NCBI GenBank assembly: GCA_020726505.1
Contig: JAHLEZ010000005.1
Coordinates: 1,984,001-2,048,000, forward strand
DNA: 64,000 nt
Direction of reading: 5' to 3'
Origin: Leptodontidium sp. MPI-SDFR-AT-0119
Taxonomy: Eukaryota; Ascomycota; Leotiomycetes; Helotiales; Leptodontidiaceae
A model generated the notes under the pieces. It was not told the DNA's origin and ran no database searches. It was given only the letters and a program-made list of their open reading frames with translations. The position numbers and the translations under genes were made by a program. This document shows, one piece after another, positions 45,891 to 58,416 of the stretch. How positions within the stretch are numbered: position 1 is the first letter of the stretch; each line of letters starts with the position of its first letter.

Positions 45891-46349
45891 ATGTCGTACG
45901 CTGCCGGGATTGCAACGATACCAACCCCAACCCCCAAATGCTGGTTCTGTCCGACGAGCGAGACATCGTCGGCCTTGAAGTGTACCAATTGCAAGGGATC
46001 CCAGATTCCGACCCACGATTCAGCTTTTACAGTACTTCAATGGAATGTATATTCATTCGGCAACGATGTTCCAGCAACCATCAGACTTCCAGCGAGTGCC
46101 TTCCAAGGCGTTCTTGGTCTCATTCACTCCACGGCCTCGAACGGAGGAGTCGGGGTCGCAATTCGTATTGCGCATGGTGGCCATAAATACATCCTAGTTC
46201 GTCATCCGCTGCATGATCCTGCACAAGCTCTGTACCCCTTGCTGTTATCGATCAAGAGAGGAGGTACAAAAGAGGCTGTTACCGATCCATGGAGGGAGGC
46301 CCCGGTTGAAAATCGGAGGTTATTCGAAGCCGCTTTGAATGATGACTAG
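45891..46349 (+). CDS. small zinc-ribbon-like protein, unknown function
   Basis: Single exon, 152 residues. Residues 17-34 hold two cysteine pairs ten residues apart (CWFC and CTNC), the same spacing as the mini-protein at 4833. The rest has hydrophobic strands and a helix (GVLGLIHSTASNGGVGVAIRIAH; RRLFEAALNDD) of no known family. A TATA box 100 bases upstream and a C/A-rich leader ending CAACAATG support the start. The CxxC arrangement at the very N-terminus recalls Ran-binding or rubredoxin-type knuckles, but neither signature is complete. Confidence 0.68.
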   Translation: MSYAAGIATIPTPTPKCWFCPTSETSSALKCTNCKGSQIPTHDSAFTVLQWNVYSFGNDVPATIRLPASAFQGVLGLIHSTASNGGVGVAIRIAHGGHKYILVRHPLHDPAQALYPLLLSIKRGGTKEAVTDPWREAPVENRRLFEAALNDD

Positions 46350-46799
46350 GATATCGACGGAGCGATGAGAAGTAAGTTCGAGCTATTCTCAATCATATGT
46401 GACATCGTTGCTAAGTGGACATGGCCTTGCGAATCGGTGGGAGGATTGTAATGTTCTTGGGGATTTCTTTTGCGCTTTTTGGGAGAGATTTGACAGGAAG
46501 AGAGAGAGAGACCAAATTTCGAGATCTCTGATTCGGGCTGGAACGGAAATAGAGGAGGAGGGTATCACAATCTTCAATTGCATACCTCTGGTGTAAAGTG
46601 TCTCATTTGATATTGTCTTCTTTCTCTTGCCATGTCTTGTGCCAACTATTGATTCGTAGAAAAACCAACCCTGCTCACCCTGTGCCATTATTCCCCATAA
46701 ACCACAAAGTCTAAAGAAGGTAGCCTATTTTTCGAGTCTTTGGTAGCCGTGGTGAGCCCTGTAATCATGAACAGAAGTCCTGAACCTTTGCTAGGACCA
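46350..46799. other. intergenic region between convergent genes
   Basis: No gene seen. Confidence 0.45.
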
Positions 46800-48443
46800 C
46801 TAAGCAGTGTTCTTTGCTTCCTGTGCTTGTTTCTCGAGGAGATCGTGACAAAGCTGTATGATTTCATTGTTTAACCTCACCAACCTCGCTTCTTCTTCTG
46901 GATCTAACCTCTCCAACTTCGGATATTTCTCTGGATCGTAGCCTTTCTTTAGTAGCCGGTGCCCTGTTGGTTGACCAAGGGTCTCCAACCAGATCAATCC
47001 TCCATAAGGCCGACAGTCACAGAACGCCGGGCGACACCAAACTCCACTATGATTTGGATGTTCAAAACTGCAACTCTGGAAGGAATGGAAAACCGACAGC
47101 ATTGGTTCCATCCGTTGCCCAAAATATTTTTTGTCAAATTCCTCCCCACCAATTTTTGGCCAGAGTGGCATGAACAACTCTGCCTTGGCAGCATTACCAC
47201 CTCCAGACCGGTAACGTTCGACCCACCACGGGTAATACCCGGCCCATTCCCAGTCGAGGATTGCTTCTATCTTGTCATCTTTGACCATGATATTGCACGC
47301 ATTAAGATCCCCATGGGTAAGAACATAAGGCCCTTGCTCCGGGAAATTCTCTCTGAGTTCTTGGAACTTTTCCTCGATGATTGCGGGATCGTTTGTTTTA
47401 TGAGTTCTAGCAAGTCCATCGCGTAGCTCGTCGGCCAAGTTGTCGATCCATTCCTTTCCCGTGAATCCGATTTTTTTGCAGCAAGGTGCCCGTTCTGAAC
47501 AAACTCCTAGTATATAATCGTCCAACGGAGTGCCGTCGACTTTACAGGCCACAGGAGAAGTGTATGTCCTGAGCTCTCTGATAATCTCAGCCAATTGGTC
47601 GGTGTATGATAGCTGCTGGTCTTTTGATAGAGTATGCTACATTTCTGTTAGTTGACATTCAAGATGTTTTGTTACTTGAAAAAAATTGGATGCATTGCAG
47701 ATGTTTCGAAACAAGACGCAGTCTAATAACTGACCACTTTGAAGCCTAGTTAAGAGTGGAGGAAAGAAAGGCGTAGGCTCAGTAGAAGCAGAGACGACGA
47801 GCGAAAACTGACAACATGATATGCCTTAGCAAAGTACACGTACCCAAATCGATTGTAAGGTCACTCCTTCTGCCCGGGACATGAGAGTGAATTTGACCTT
47901 GTCCGTAGGCTTACTGATGCATTTCATCTCTTTCACAAGCGGTATCTTACAACCTGGCTGATTTCGTAAAAACTCTTGGGTCATAAAATCATTGCCAAGA
48001 GTATCAGGATTGTTTATCTGGTCAATCAGTAGCCACTCAGATCCCTAAGCAGCCAGGAATATATTAGCTCTGTATTCATGGGGCGGACAAAACCGAGACA
48101 GAGAGGTGTATAGAGTCCAACGGGGGAGATAACTGGTAACCCAGATACATACAAGCGCCCACATGCCCACATTGGCTCTCGTGTGGAAAATTTTGACTCG
48201 TGAGTCGTATGACGAAGATTCGTCTATGACCTTCCAGCCACATGACCGACACAGCTCAGTCTGATTCTCCTCAGGTGTATCGGCAAACGCCTTGACACCA
48301 TCCAGGGTGGAAAGCTGTTCCTCAGTAGGGATAGGAAGGCCGTTTGCAGGGGGAGCGTCTTGACTTGGGACATAGACCAAGCCTTTGTAATGGTTCTCTG
48401 GGTGGCTGTAATCCCGATTTGGGCGAGTATAGTCCCGATTCAT
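46800..48443 (-). CDS. APH-fold (aminoglycoside phosphotransferase family) kinase
   Basis: Three exons on the minus strand: 48443-48153, 48044-47844 and 47636-46800 (introns 108 and 207 nt, all phase 0), giving 442 residues. The catalytic centre is clear. H-G-D-L-N-A-C-N around residue 260 is the Brenner loop, and ILDWEWAGYYPWWVERY is the metal-binding DxE-type segment that follows it. Exon 2 supplies the N-lobe end FMTQEFLRNQPGCKIPLV and SRAEGVTLQSIW, the hinge typical of these fungal proteins. The family is greatly expanded in filamentous ascomycetes. Substrates are mostly unknown, and drug resistance should not be assumed. Confidence 0.83.
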
Positions 48444-49563
48444 GGTTACTTATGGCGCTGTGCGGTGTTAGCTTGCTGGCTGATTTGGTTGGTAGCTTCG
48501 ATGGAAATCAGGGTATCAGAACTTAAGAATGGAAACTAAGAACAAAGCGGCTTAGCAGTCTGTATCCAAGGAGCTTGCCGTTCTTTGATATTGCGAGTGG
48601 AAAAACTTGATGTGAAATCAGGTGATTTGCATGAGACGTGAGAGTATTTCATTGAATCAACACTTCTAATCCAAGGGGGATTTCGAAACTTCATATAGAC
48701 TCTTGGGCTTCTTTGAGGAATTCCCTCGAGGCTGTCGATCAAACTTCTTTATTGGCTCCGGAAACGTATTAATCTAAAAACGGCCTTTCTTGACAAAGCA
48801 TGTGAGGAATCGAAAGCAGCCAACCAAACATTTACTTGCCTCAACAAAGAACCGACGTGATCGAGTTCCGCGAGGGGCTTGGCCGTTTGCGGAAGCTCTT
48901 TCGTATTACGAGGGGGGTTTCTTTCACGTTTGGTGCGTCGCAAGCCCAAGCAAAAATTGTCGCTCTTCGAATGGTACTACCAAATGCCGCGGAACGAAGA
49001 TTACAAGCTCCCGAGTAGGTCGAACTACATCAGATATTCTACATCCAAGATCGGGCCAGTCTCACCAGGACGAGTTACGTAGAACTTCGCAGTTCAAAGT
49101 TTCCTGGCTGTTTTTCTCGTCTCAACACGGGTTCCTTGGAAATCTCAACTCCCATTCTGCACCGTATCATGAAGCAAATACACGAGGCGGCCATTGTATA
49201 AAGCATGTAGGAGCTACAGTGTTGATCAAAGTTAGGAACACCCAATGCTGGGGACTTGCTGACGTGAGTTCCTCTTGAAGACCTTTCTACTCGTCGGAGA
49301 AACCTGTGACCAATCGCTTAGGCGTGCCTCATTGTTGATTGGTTGAAAAGCGCGAGATGATTTCGCTAAGTTCGGTTCTCTCTCCCACCTCACTCAAAAG
49401 GCACAGCGTTAGCCTTAAAATTACTATTGAAATTCTATGTTAACGAAGAGTCCTCAGTATATAAAGTCTACTTAACTTACTCTGTAGCATCTCATTCTTC
49501 ACTACACCAAACTCACTCAGATCTTTCTTGCTATTCCAAAACAGCCATAAGCACACTCTTACC
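48444..49563. other. intergenic region between divergent genes
   Basis: Overlapping short frames at 48790-49278 share no family features and cannot be joined into a gene. No gene supported. Confidence 0.5.
49458..49465 (+). promoter_or_regulatory. TATA box of flavin oxidase gene
   Basis: TATATAAA lies 99 bases before the predicted leader ends at the ATG 49564. Confidence 0.55.
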
Positions 49564-51026
49564 ATGTCATCAACACTTGATTTCTTCAAAACAATGGACT
49601 TCGATCCTACCGTTGATATCGGCCCAACTTCTCCCCTGCAGCTTGAACTTCTAGTTTCATCTAACCCGAGCCTCAAGATTTACACCGGCGCCTCACCACA
49701 CTTCGCTTCCTTGAAATCGATTTGGAATCTCAAATATGCCACAAACGAGCCCCTCGCTTTGATCCGCCCCAGAGATATCTTGGAGGTAACCACAGTCATC
49801 AAATTTTGCGTCGCCAACAATCTCCCTCTTGCTGTTCGATCCGGTGGCCATGATCTGTTCGGTCGTTCCATTATCCCTGATGCCGTCATTCTCGACATCA
49901 GAGAATTGAACAGCATCACACTCGCGGAGGATCAGAAGACAGTGGTAATCGGAGGCGGTGTGCAGTCGGGTGACTTGGTCAATTTCCTTGATGAGAAGGG
50001 ATTAGTGACACCATCTTCTCTAGCTAGAATTGTTGGATGGGCAGGATGGGCTTTTGGTGGTGGTTTCGGTCCGTTGATTAATGCTTATGGATTAGGTGTT
50101 GATCAACTCGTCAGCGCGAGAGTGGCCACTGCGGATGGAGAGGTACAAGAAGCTGATCCTGAATTACTTTGGGGTATCAAAGGTGCTGGAGGGGCTTTTG
50201 GCGTGGTTACGGACTTGACGGTCAAGGTTTACCCTTTGACGAGGATGCTTGGTGGAATGATCCTTTTCCATTTTGATCAAGCGGGCAAAGTCATCAAAGC
50301 AGTACAGGATATGTTTGACGTGGAGACCATTCCCAAAGAACTGTGTATCGGGGTGCACTTTTCGAAGAGGGGCGGGTCGCTTATGCTCTCGATGGCCTTT
50401 TCGTGGGTATCAGAGGATCTCGATGAAGGGAGGAAGTGGCTGGAAAGGATTAAAAGCTTAGGGAACGTGATGAAGGACATGGTTTCCGAAAGTAAGTTTC
50501 TGCTCTTGAAGAATATGTAAATGATGATTGCTTATATTTTATGGTAGCTACTCTCAAGAAATGGTCGGATTCGATGGGACCGATGCTTCCACCTCCATCC
50601 TACAGTCACTCTCGTTCATTTTTTCTCAGCGAAATGACAGCCGCTGCAGTTAAGATCCTCTCATCTGCCGCGGAGCGCATTCCGGACGGCGTTCAGTTCG
50701 GGATCGGCAACTTCTTTGTTCGTGGAGAGGCCATCAAATCTCATGCAGATTCATCTTATAGACTGCGAGAGCCGTATGTCTTCGTTCACGCTTTGGCTCC
50801 AGTTTTGGATCCAAGTATGGCCGAAGAGGCAAAGCAATGGCCTGAAGTCATCTTTACAGAGTTGGAGCAGGAGGGTCTGGTGAAGGCGAATTATGTTGCT
50901 ATTCTAGATGAGGGCTTGAGTGTAGAGGAATGCTTCGGTAAGGAGAATTTTAGAAGACTCAAGGCGCTGAAGAAAAAGGTTGATCCAGAGAACTTCTTCA
51001 GATTCACTGCAGCTCAATTAATTTAG
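49564..51026 (+). CDS. FAD-linked oxidoreductase, PCMH/berberine-bridge-enzyme type
   Basis: Exons 49564-50491 and 50548-51026 flank a 56-nt intron and give 468 residues. The PCMH FAD domain has PLALIRPRDILEVTTVIKF and RSGGHDLFGRS, where His96 is the expected covalent FAD ligand. It continues with GWAGWAFGGGFGPLINAYGLGVDQL and WGIKGAGGAFGVVTDLT. The C-terminal BBE segment FGKENFRRLKALKKKVDP is present. The cysteine that gives a second FAD bond in classic berberine-bridge enzymes is not found in the SSLARIVGWAG segment, so a single covalent link is likely. No signal peptide is visible, unlike many secreted relatives. It probably oxidises sugars, alcohols or a secondary metabolite; the substrate is unknown. 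Confidence 0.88.
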
Positions 51027-52837
51027 AAAGAGAAAGGCGCCGGCCTCGGATAGTTGGTCAGACCCTTAGAATAGATTGAGTGAAGTAGAATTGAACGTTG
51101 GGAAGAAAAAACCTGAAGTCGTCTTATTAAGAATCGGAGACTCCTACCTGTCGGCCACTGCCCGGAGCCCATACTCTCTTTTGAAACTTAAGTTTAAATT
51201 TATTCTGCATCATTTGGTTTTTGATTTTGCTTGACTTCATTGCTTGTCTGTGGAATAGCCGAATTTTAGGAAGAAGATGGAAGTGATCGATCTACTTTAC
51301 GATTACGGAACTGGAATTCTTTTTTTATTAATTTTAAACGGAAACAAAATTGGGTATCTTCGTAATTAGATGGAATTGAAGCTTGTGAAGCCCCATTACT
51401 GATATATTCTCTTGATATTAGTCTTTCACCAAACCTTGGTTTCACACCTAGCAAGACCCGTTCCAACCTGTTGAAAATTCTGGATCACACGATGGAAGGA
51501 TTTCCGTCAAAGTGGAAAGTCAATTATCACTCACGAAGCCAATGCAGGGGAGTAATAGATTCATACGTAAATGCATTTGAGAAAATCAAATAATAAATGT
51601 ATCGATGTTCGAGGATTTTGCCCACATGTTGCCGCCTACCAGATTGAGGCTCCCTACAGTTACGGGTCATACAGTAAACATCTTTACGGCTGAGATGAAA
51701 TTTCAGAACAGAACCGTACTGTCCCTAGCGTAAGAAAAATAACTGAGCATAATTGAGGAAATCCAAGTCAAACGTCAAGCTTGAGTTGATTTGAGTGTAT
51801 CATAGTACTCAAACCATCTCAACTTGATTATCCTGCTGCGGTCACCTGGCGGATAATGTGCCTTCCCATGAGGTGAATTGCATATTACATCTTCCAGCCC
51901 TTAAGAGTGTTGTTAATGAGGAGAAGTTCCTTGATTCCCAGCCTCTAACATTCTCCAAATATCAGCATCCAGCCGACATTAATATCAGACTTCAAACCAG
52001 CCAACCGGCCAGACGACGAAGCAAGCAGGCTGGACTAAATCAACTTCCACGCAAACTTCTAGCTTCAAGCAGCGGATCAGAGAATGCAATACCAGTAACA
52101 ATTTTGGTAGGACTTATTATACAGCATCCCCTAATGAACGTTTAGCCCTCCTTTCGGTCATGGATAAATGTTCCCTTTTTATTGATTTATCAGGATCCTT
52201 TCTCCACTCTGATTCTGATTCTGATTATCACTTTCTGGCTATTCTATTTAGCTTATTAACCGTTTATCACGCACCTCGTAACAAGACATGTCCACTACGG
52301 CTCACTTTTACCCCCCATCCCCTAAATACCGAAAGTAAACACCCCCACCCCTTTTCCTCGCTTACAGCAATCCACGTGATTGGCCTAAACTTGACCTCCA
52401 CCTCGGTACCTGCCCTCGGGCACCAATCCTCCTCTCCTGCCATAAACATCAATCCAATCCAATCCGTCTTACATATTACATCTTACCATCCCTACGCCAT
52501 CTCACCCCCCCAAAACTCTCTCTGACAAGTAAGTAAGTAATCAATTGTGCATAAAATTTTCGCTCCCCCCTATTCAGCTTGCGCGTTCTCCCGCCTCTTC
52601 CCTTCTGGAAGCCTGTTTCTGATCATGAGTGGGATACAGTCAGCGCCGGCGATGCCGCCACCCAACCCACCCCCATCCGCACTGTCTTACGAATTGAATG
52701 GCGCCGAAGAACTTGCCGATCTGATCTGATCTGATCTGGGTTCTTTTTCTTTTTGCAGTATAGTGTGGATTCGATTGGATTAATACAAGTGAGATTTGTT
52801 TACTGTCAATCGTACCGCGCAATACCGTACCGAAAGG

Positions 52838-52860
52838 AAAGGGAAGGGAAGGGAAGGGGA
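52838..52860. repeat. (GGGAA)n simple repeat
   Basis: About four GGGAA units in a purine-rich run inside the long gene-free region. Confidence 0.75.
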
Positions 52861-54230
52861 AATATTAAATCTCTTAATTACAATTATAATGCGCGAAAAA
52901 GAATACCTTTAGTAGGAGAGTTGATCATCCTCTTAAGAAGAGTAAGAAAAAGTCAAGAAGAGAAAAAGGGGAATTGATCCCCTACCCCAGGTAAATTTTA
53001 CATTCCAAGGAAAATTGAAGTGGAGCGATAAACACGCCACGAGACGAGAAGATCGAGTGATTTGCAGCGAGCGGATCATCCCGCTCCCCATCGCGGCGTC
53101 ACTCCCGCGATCGTCAGCGGGGAAGAGGAAGGATTCCCGTTTTCTAACATCTAACAAAACCTCCAAATGAGTGCTTATAAACATCAAAGTTTCCTCCTAG
53201 TTTTCGAATTCCACGCCCACCAGTAAATGTGGAATTGACTTCTTCACTTCTTGATACCTGCAAGATCGAGAAGAGAAGAAGTAAGCCAGCAGTTTAATAC
53301 GATTACAATGAATTGACTGGACTGGACTGCATTGGACTGGGTGGATTGATTGATGTAAACTTCAAACGTCCATGTTGTTACGCTCTAGTCCTACTGGCTG
53401 CTGTACTTCTTCTTCTCTGTTGTGCTGCGCTGCAGCATTGTCAGGCGATAGATTGACATGACGATTAAACTATACGGCACGTATGGCGCACGCGGGGTAA
53501 GTGCCTTTCGGTATTCTGCTTCATGTTGTACGATGGATGATGTATAGCTTATGCTGTACCGAGGTACTGTTGTGTGATTTATCTGTGAGAGGGCAAGGTG
53601 TACAAAAACGTCATATCAAGGTACCGTGATGGTGTATCGTGATCGGGAGATGTAACATCACATCAAGGTAGAAGGACGAGGTCGAAATGAAGGAAGGTAC
53701 GAGGGTACCACGTAGATCACATCGCACAACGTCTAGTAGACATCAGGTGAGGAATCGGTACTTCGATACTTCCATTCCATTCCACTCTTCTCTTCTCTTC
53801 CCCGGATCCCCCCCGCATACGACCCCATCAACAGCACTGCGGCGCACTCCGCATTTGTTGAATTTTGTTGAATTTCAAGGTAAGTAAGGAAGTGCAAATG
53901 CACCGTAACCGTAAAACCAACACATAACATATACTTAATCCCCCATCCGACATCGGCATCGGCATCGACTTCAACAACCCCCAAAGGAAAAATAAATTAA
54001 TCGATCCAGTAGGAATCTAACCCCGTGTTCCCCTTCTAGGCTTTCCCTTTCTTCGACACAAAAAATAGTAGGGAGTTCTGGTTCTAAACGAGAGCTTGCG
54101 TTGGGCAGCAATGATTACCTACCTACTTGCGTACTTCAATAAAGCGAGGACGAGACGAGGCTGTAAACACACCATGCGTCGTACTCCATCGCGCCGTCGA
54201 TTTCGCCTTAACTCAACGTTTTGGAGGTGG

Positions 54231-54251
54231 CAATGCAATGCAATGCAATGC
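54231..54251. repeat. (CAATG)4 simple repeat
   Basis: Four direct CAATG units within the gene-free region. Confidence 0.8.
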
Positions 54252-57214
54252 CATACGGAGGTAAAAAGAGGCAAGGCATCTTACCCGTCTTTCCATCCCA
54301 TCCAAAAACATCGGTAGGATCAAAGAATCCGCCTCACCCAGCCAGCAATACCAAACCAGACCAGACCAAAGTAAAAGTAAAAGTTAAACCCTAAACCCCC
54401 AATCCGACCCGACCCGGCCCAGCCCGACCCAGCCGGCCAACACAAGGCGCAGGCAAATAAGTAGGCGGGAGAGGCCCCGATTGAGCCATTTTCTCGACCA
54501 CGACAAAGACGTGGGGTTAAACCAGTTAGAGGGGAGAGAAATGAGGAATACCAAAAAAAAAAAAAAGGGCTGCGTAGTGAAAAGGGCTGTACAAGCTGCA
54601 AAAGTTCCAGTGAAAAATTTTTTCGGTGAAGCCAAGGGGGAGGGACATGGGGGAGATAGATAGGCATGTATCGATGTACGTTTTTTTCTTTCGTTCCTGC
54701 GTGGAAATAGAAGAGGGAAAAGCAATTTTCTTCTGAACTTGACCCGGGAGAGTGGGAGAAGAAGAGATTTCCGCTGTACCCCCGCGCCGACCACTTCGGG
54801 ACCGATGCGGTGGGATGAATGAAGTGATCCGGTATGCATGGAATCGTACCACCCCGCCAACTTACCTTCTAACTTAGAAGAATGAACGAACTCACGATCG
54901 TCTATCCCGACCTAGTTAAATCCCGGAGAAGAGAATATCCCTAAACTTCCACCGAGAAGTGCCGAATGAGGGAGTTGTACCAGCCCTGTGCGAACCCCTT
55001 GGTAATATGGATTAGGTAGGTAGGGTGAGTAAGGCAAGGTAAGCCTCTCACAGCAACGCCAGGGCCGGTAAAAGAAGGCAGATGAAGGCAAATATCGGGG
55101 GTTCTGGCGTGTGGTGTGGGATGGCGTAGAGCATCTGGTTGCCTTTCTTCTTAGTGTGTGAGACAAGACTTATGTGATAGGATAGGTAGTATAGGCGGGA
55201 AAGCATTGGATGGGATTTTTGCGTTCAGGGCGGCTACGTGGTGTAGGGCACGCGAGTGAAAACTCGACATGATTCCTTCTTGGTGGTGGTAGTTCTAGTG
55301 TCGATAGTTGCGCGTGTGATGCTGATGCTGGAGTAGTTCTACAGTGTTCGTGTCTTGAAACTGGGGATTGATTGAGCGATGTGAGATGTGAGAGCAGGGC
55401 GACCAAGACTGTGGACTTGCTGTTCATCGGGCGAGGCTGTATCATTTACACTCAAAGCTGGGCAATTCCACTTCTATCAACTCCCAACATTGCGACGCAG
55501 AAACTGCAGAGTTGGGTTGCATTCCATACAAGCAGAAACGCGCGATCAACCTCATAGGTCGCGGCACGACACCCAGGGACCGAGGGACGAGTAAGACGTT
55601 GCCACACCACCCCCGTAACTGCAGCCTCGTCCAGCCATTCGGAGGAGTTGTCGTTTGTTATTCGTTCATCCTCTCTACGTAGGGCTTTTGAGCGGGAGTA
55701 TGAATTAAGAGTCGGGCTTGAGTTTTGAGTTTTTCGCCCTCGTTGCGAGTGAAGGCTGGGTCTGGACCTGGATGGCTCGCCCGTGAGAGTTCTCTCGGGC
55801 GAGTTTGAGAGATGGGTCTGGATTGTGATTCGGGTATGGGATTGCTGGCATGTTCTCGATCTCGTGCTGTTAATTCGAGTAGTGGAGTTTCGAGATGTCA
55901 GGTCGTACCTTGAATCCTTATTGTCGGATAAGAGTAAATAGGATATACCACCCCGCTTACCACCATACTGAGTATGATCAAAAAGGCAAAACGGGACGAG
56001 TGAAACGCATCGCATACAACGATGACCGCTGTACGAGCCTCAAAGAGGCATGTGAATGAACTCCTGTAGCTGGACAGGTTCGTAAGAATGGGTTCGTGCA
56101 CTGGGGGTTTCCATGCTGATGGTTAGGGTGATGGAGAAGTGGGAAGAAGGCGGTGGGGTAGAAAAATGAGGGGTTGAGTTGATTGGAGTGATGGGTGATA
56201 AGGTCGTGCAGATGGCGGTAAACGTGAAAATGCGCATTGGCTGGCTGCTCTTTGCAGTATGCACATGCGCATGCAACTATTTCGGGCCACCTGAACGGTC
56301 CGCTGCTGTGTGTGAGAGAAGAAGGGAAGGGGATTGTGGAGTGAGAGGCTGCAGCTGGAGCTGTCAGCTAGTAAGAGGGAATGAAGGAAGGAAGGCCCGT
56401 CCCAACTTTGGGCCAGCTTTGGGCTGATTCTTGCTTCCTCCCGCAATTCCCATGTGCTCAAGTGAGAGTGAGTACCGCTCAGCTTGTGCTATTCTAGTGA
56501 TTAGGGAGGTAGGTTCTGAGGCTGTATCCGTATGACCGGATTATATGCATTGACTAGTCCGCCCTGACAACTGTGGAGAGAGAGAAAGTGAGGACTCATA
56601 ATTCAAAGCTGAGTTGGGCATCACCAAGGCAGACAACAGACAGCAGACAGCGGACAGCGGATAGTATCGTACGAATAAACAGCCGAGGCCTTGAAGCGCA
56701 GAGTGAAGGAAGGCAAATCGAAGCGAATAGTAAAAGTAAGTAGTAGGTGCCAACGATGCAAGAGCGGTACAACTCCGTGCCTAGGTATGGAGATACGTAG
56801 GAAGAACTCTGAAGGCAAAGCTTGCGTTGCTCATTACATACCGCGCCATGCCATGGATTCACTCGTTCGCGCTCTTTGGGGGTCAGAGACAAAGGTAGAG
56901 GCTAAAGGGGGCTGTGTTCTCGCACAAAAGTAACTGTCCGACACGGATCTTGCTCCGATTTATGGCGAGATTCGTACGTATGTATCAGGAATGTGTTTCG
57001 TTGAGTACAGCACTAAGGAGTGAGCGGTTTGCTCTAAGAAGCAAGAGAGGGAGGGAAAGGGTAGGAAATGTTCTCCGTAAGAAAGCCAAGAAGGGTTTTC
57101 AGCGATTGGATGTTCGTCATGGTGCATCATCCCTCCCCTTCCAGCCGGGCTGGAAAAGCTGGCCAGCATCTGTACTGTACTCCATAGATCAGGGAAAAGG
57201 CTGGGATCGATGGG

Positions 57215-57243
57215 TGTCTGTCTGTCTGTCTGTCTGTCTGTCT
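57215..57243. repeat. (TGTC)n microsatellite
   Basis: About seven tandem TGTC units; non-coding. Confidence 0.85.
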
Positions 57244-58416
57244 TTGCTTGACTGAAAGTGCAGATAGATGGACAGTTAGACAGCCAGCGCATATCCGCCC
57301 GTAAGCCCTGCCTGTTACTTGTAACCTTACTGTATCCTCCCTTCATCCAGTCTTCTGGTCTGCCTACTTGTGCATACGGTCGTATGATACCAACCCAACG
57401 TCCTCGAGAGAAATGCGAACTGCACTGCTGCGCTGCATTCCTCCAGGCGAACTGGCTGACTGACTGCCATGCGCATGGCATGGATGGTGGGATGGGATGG
57501 TGATCGTAGGGATGGAGGTGTGTGATGGTCCTTGATGGGCATGGATTTGCAGGGGCACGGCTGTGCTGGTGCTGTCGTCAGAAACCTGGCTGGATGGAGA
57601 AGATGCACGATCCAGCCCAGCCTGCCAGAGACCGCCCAATAGCATTTCTAGTGCAGCCGACGGAAATCCAGTGAGATCTGCCATACGAAAGTGTTGTCCA
57701 ATTATATTTTTTACCCAGCGCCAAGGTACATCGTTACTTCACATCATCATCCTTTGCCCATGTCCTTGTTCACCCCTGTTCTTCCCGGACTCTGGCCGTG
57801 GCCCGTGGGTGGCATCCATCGCGCATCGCTCCGAATGCACACCTCCATCCACATTTCACCATCCAGCTAAAGACCCATCGAAACCCCCATGCTGTCACAA
57901 CCCACTCCACTGTTCTCCTCCTCCTCCCACTCCCACTCACACTCCCACTCCCACCTCCTCTGCTATCTATCTAATCATCAATCATATCATATCACTCCAT
58001 TTCCAAACTTCTTCCCTCCACAAAACATCCCACTCATCCATAATCATCAACACTCGAACGTGCTCTCCTCCCATTGACCGAATAATATATCCCATCTTCT
58101 CACCACATTCGCTGGGTTTTAATGCCAGATCGGTCCACCAACCACCACCACCACTACATTGGTGCACCTGCACCTCCACCTCTACAACCCCCCTCGAATC
58201 GAAAGCTCAACCATGTCCAGTTCGAATTCCGGAGTCCACCGATCTTAACTATTGCTTTTGCGAAGACTTTTACACCTGCATCTCCTGCTCTTGCTTCTTC
58301 AACACATACCTGATCAATTAACCCCGCATACTTTAAATACTTGCATACTCCCATGCTCGACATCGACGCCACCAGACAAGAGCTGTCCCAGAACACCACA
58401 CATACACACATCCAAC

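Larger units (their letters stand above)
51027..58416. other. 7.4-kb region without a supportable gene
   Basis: Many short frames appear on both strands but none has a domain, credible splice pairs or sustained codon bias. The stretch is marked by simple repeats (listed separately), an A13 run near 54554, and long C/T-rich segments toward 58 kb that look like an extended promoter and leader for the gene at 58417. Regulatory DNA or a non-coding transcript is possible. Confidence 0.5.

Noticed and set aside
48790..49278. Three overlapping frames in the gap before the flavin oxidase
   Set aside because: Tried as exons of one gene; no phase-consistent splice pairs and no recognisable domain.
54380..54400. 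CCCTAAACCCCC, telomere-like sequence
   Set aside because: Only one telomere-type unit; no array, so chance is enough.
57563..58321. 252-residue frame just upstream of the 58417 gene
   Set aside because: It is Ser/Pro/His/Thr-rich from C/T-rich DNA, in a different phase from the gene, and crosses a likely promoter and leader.
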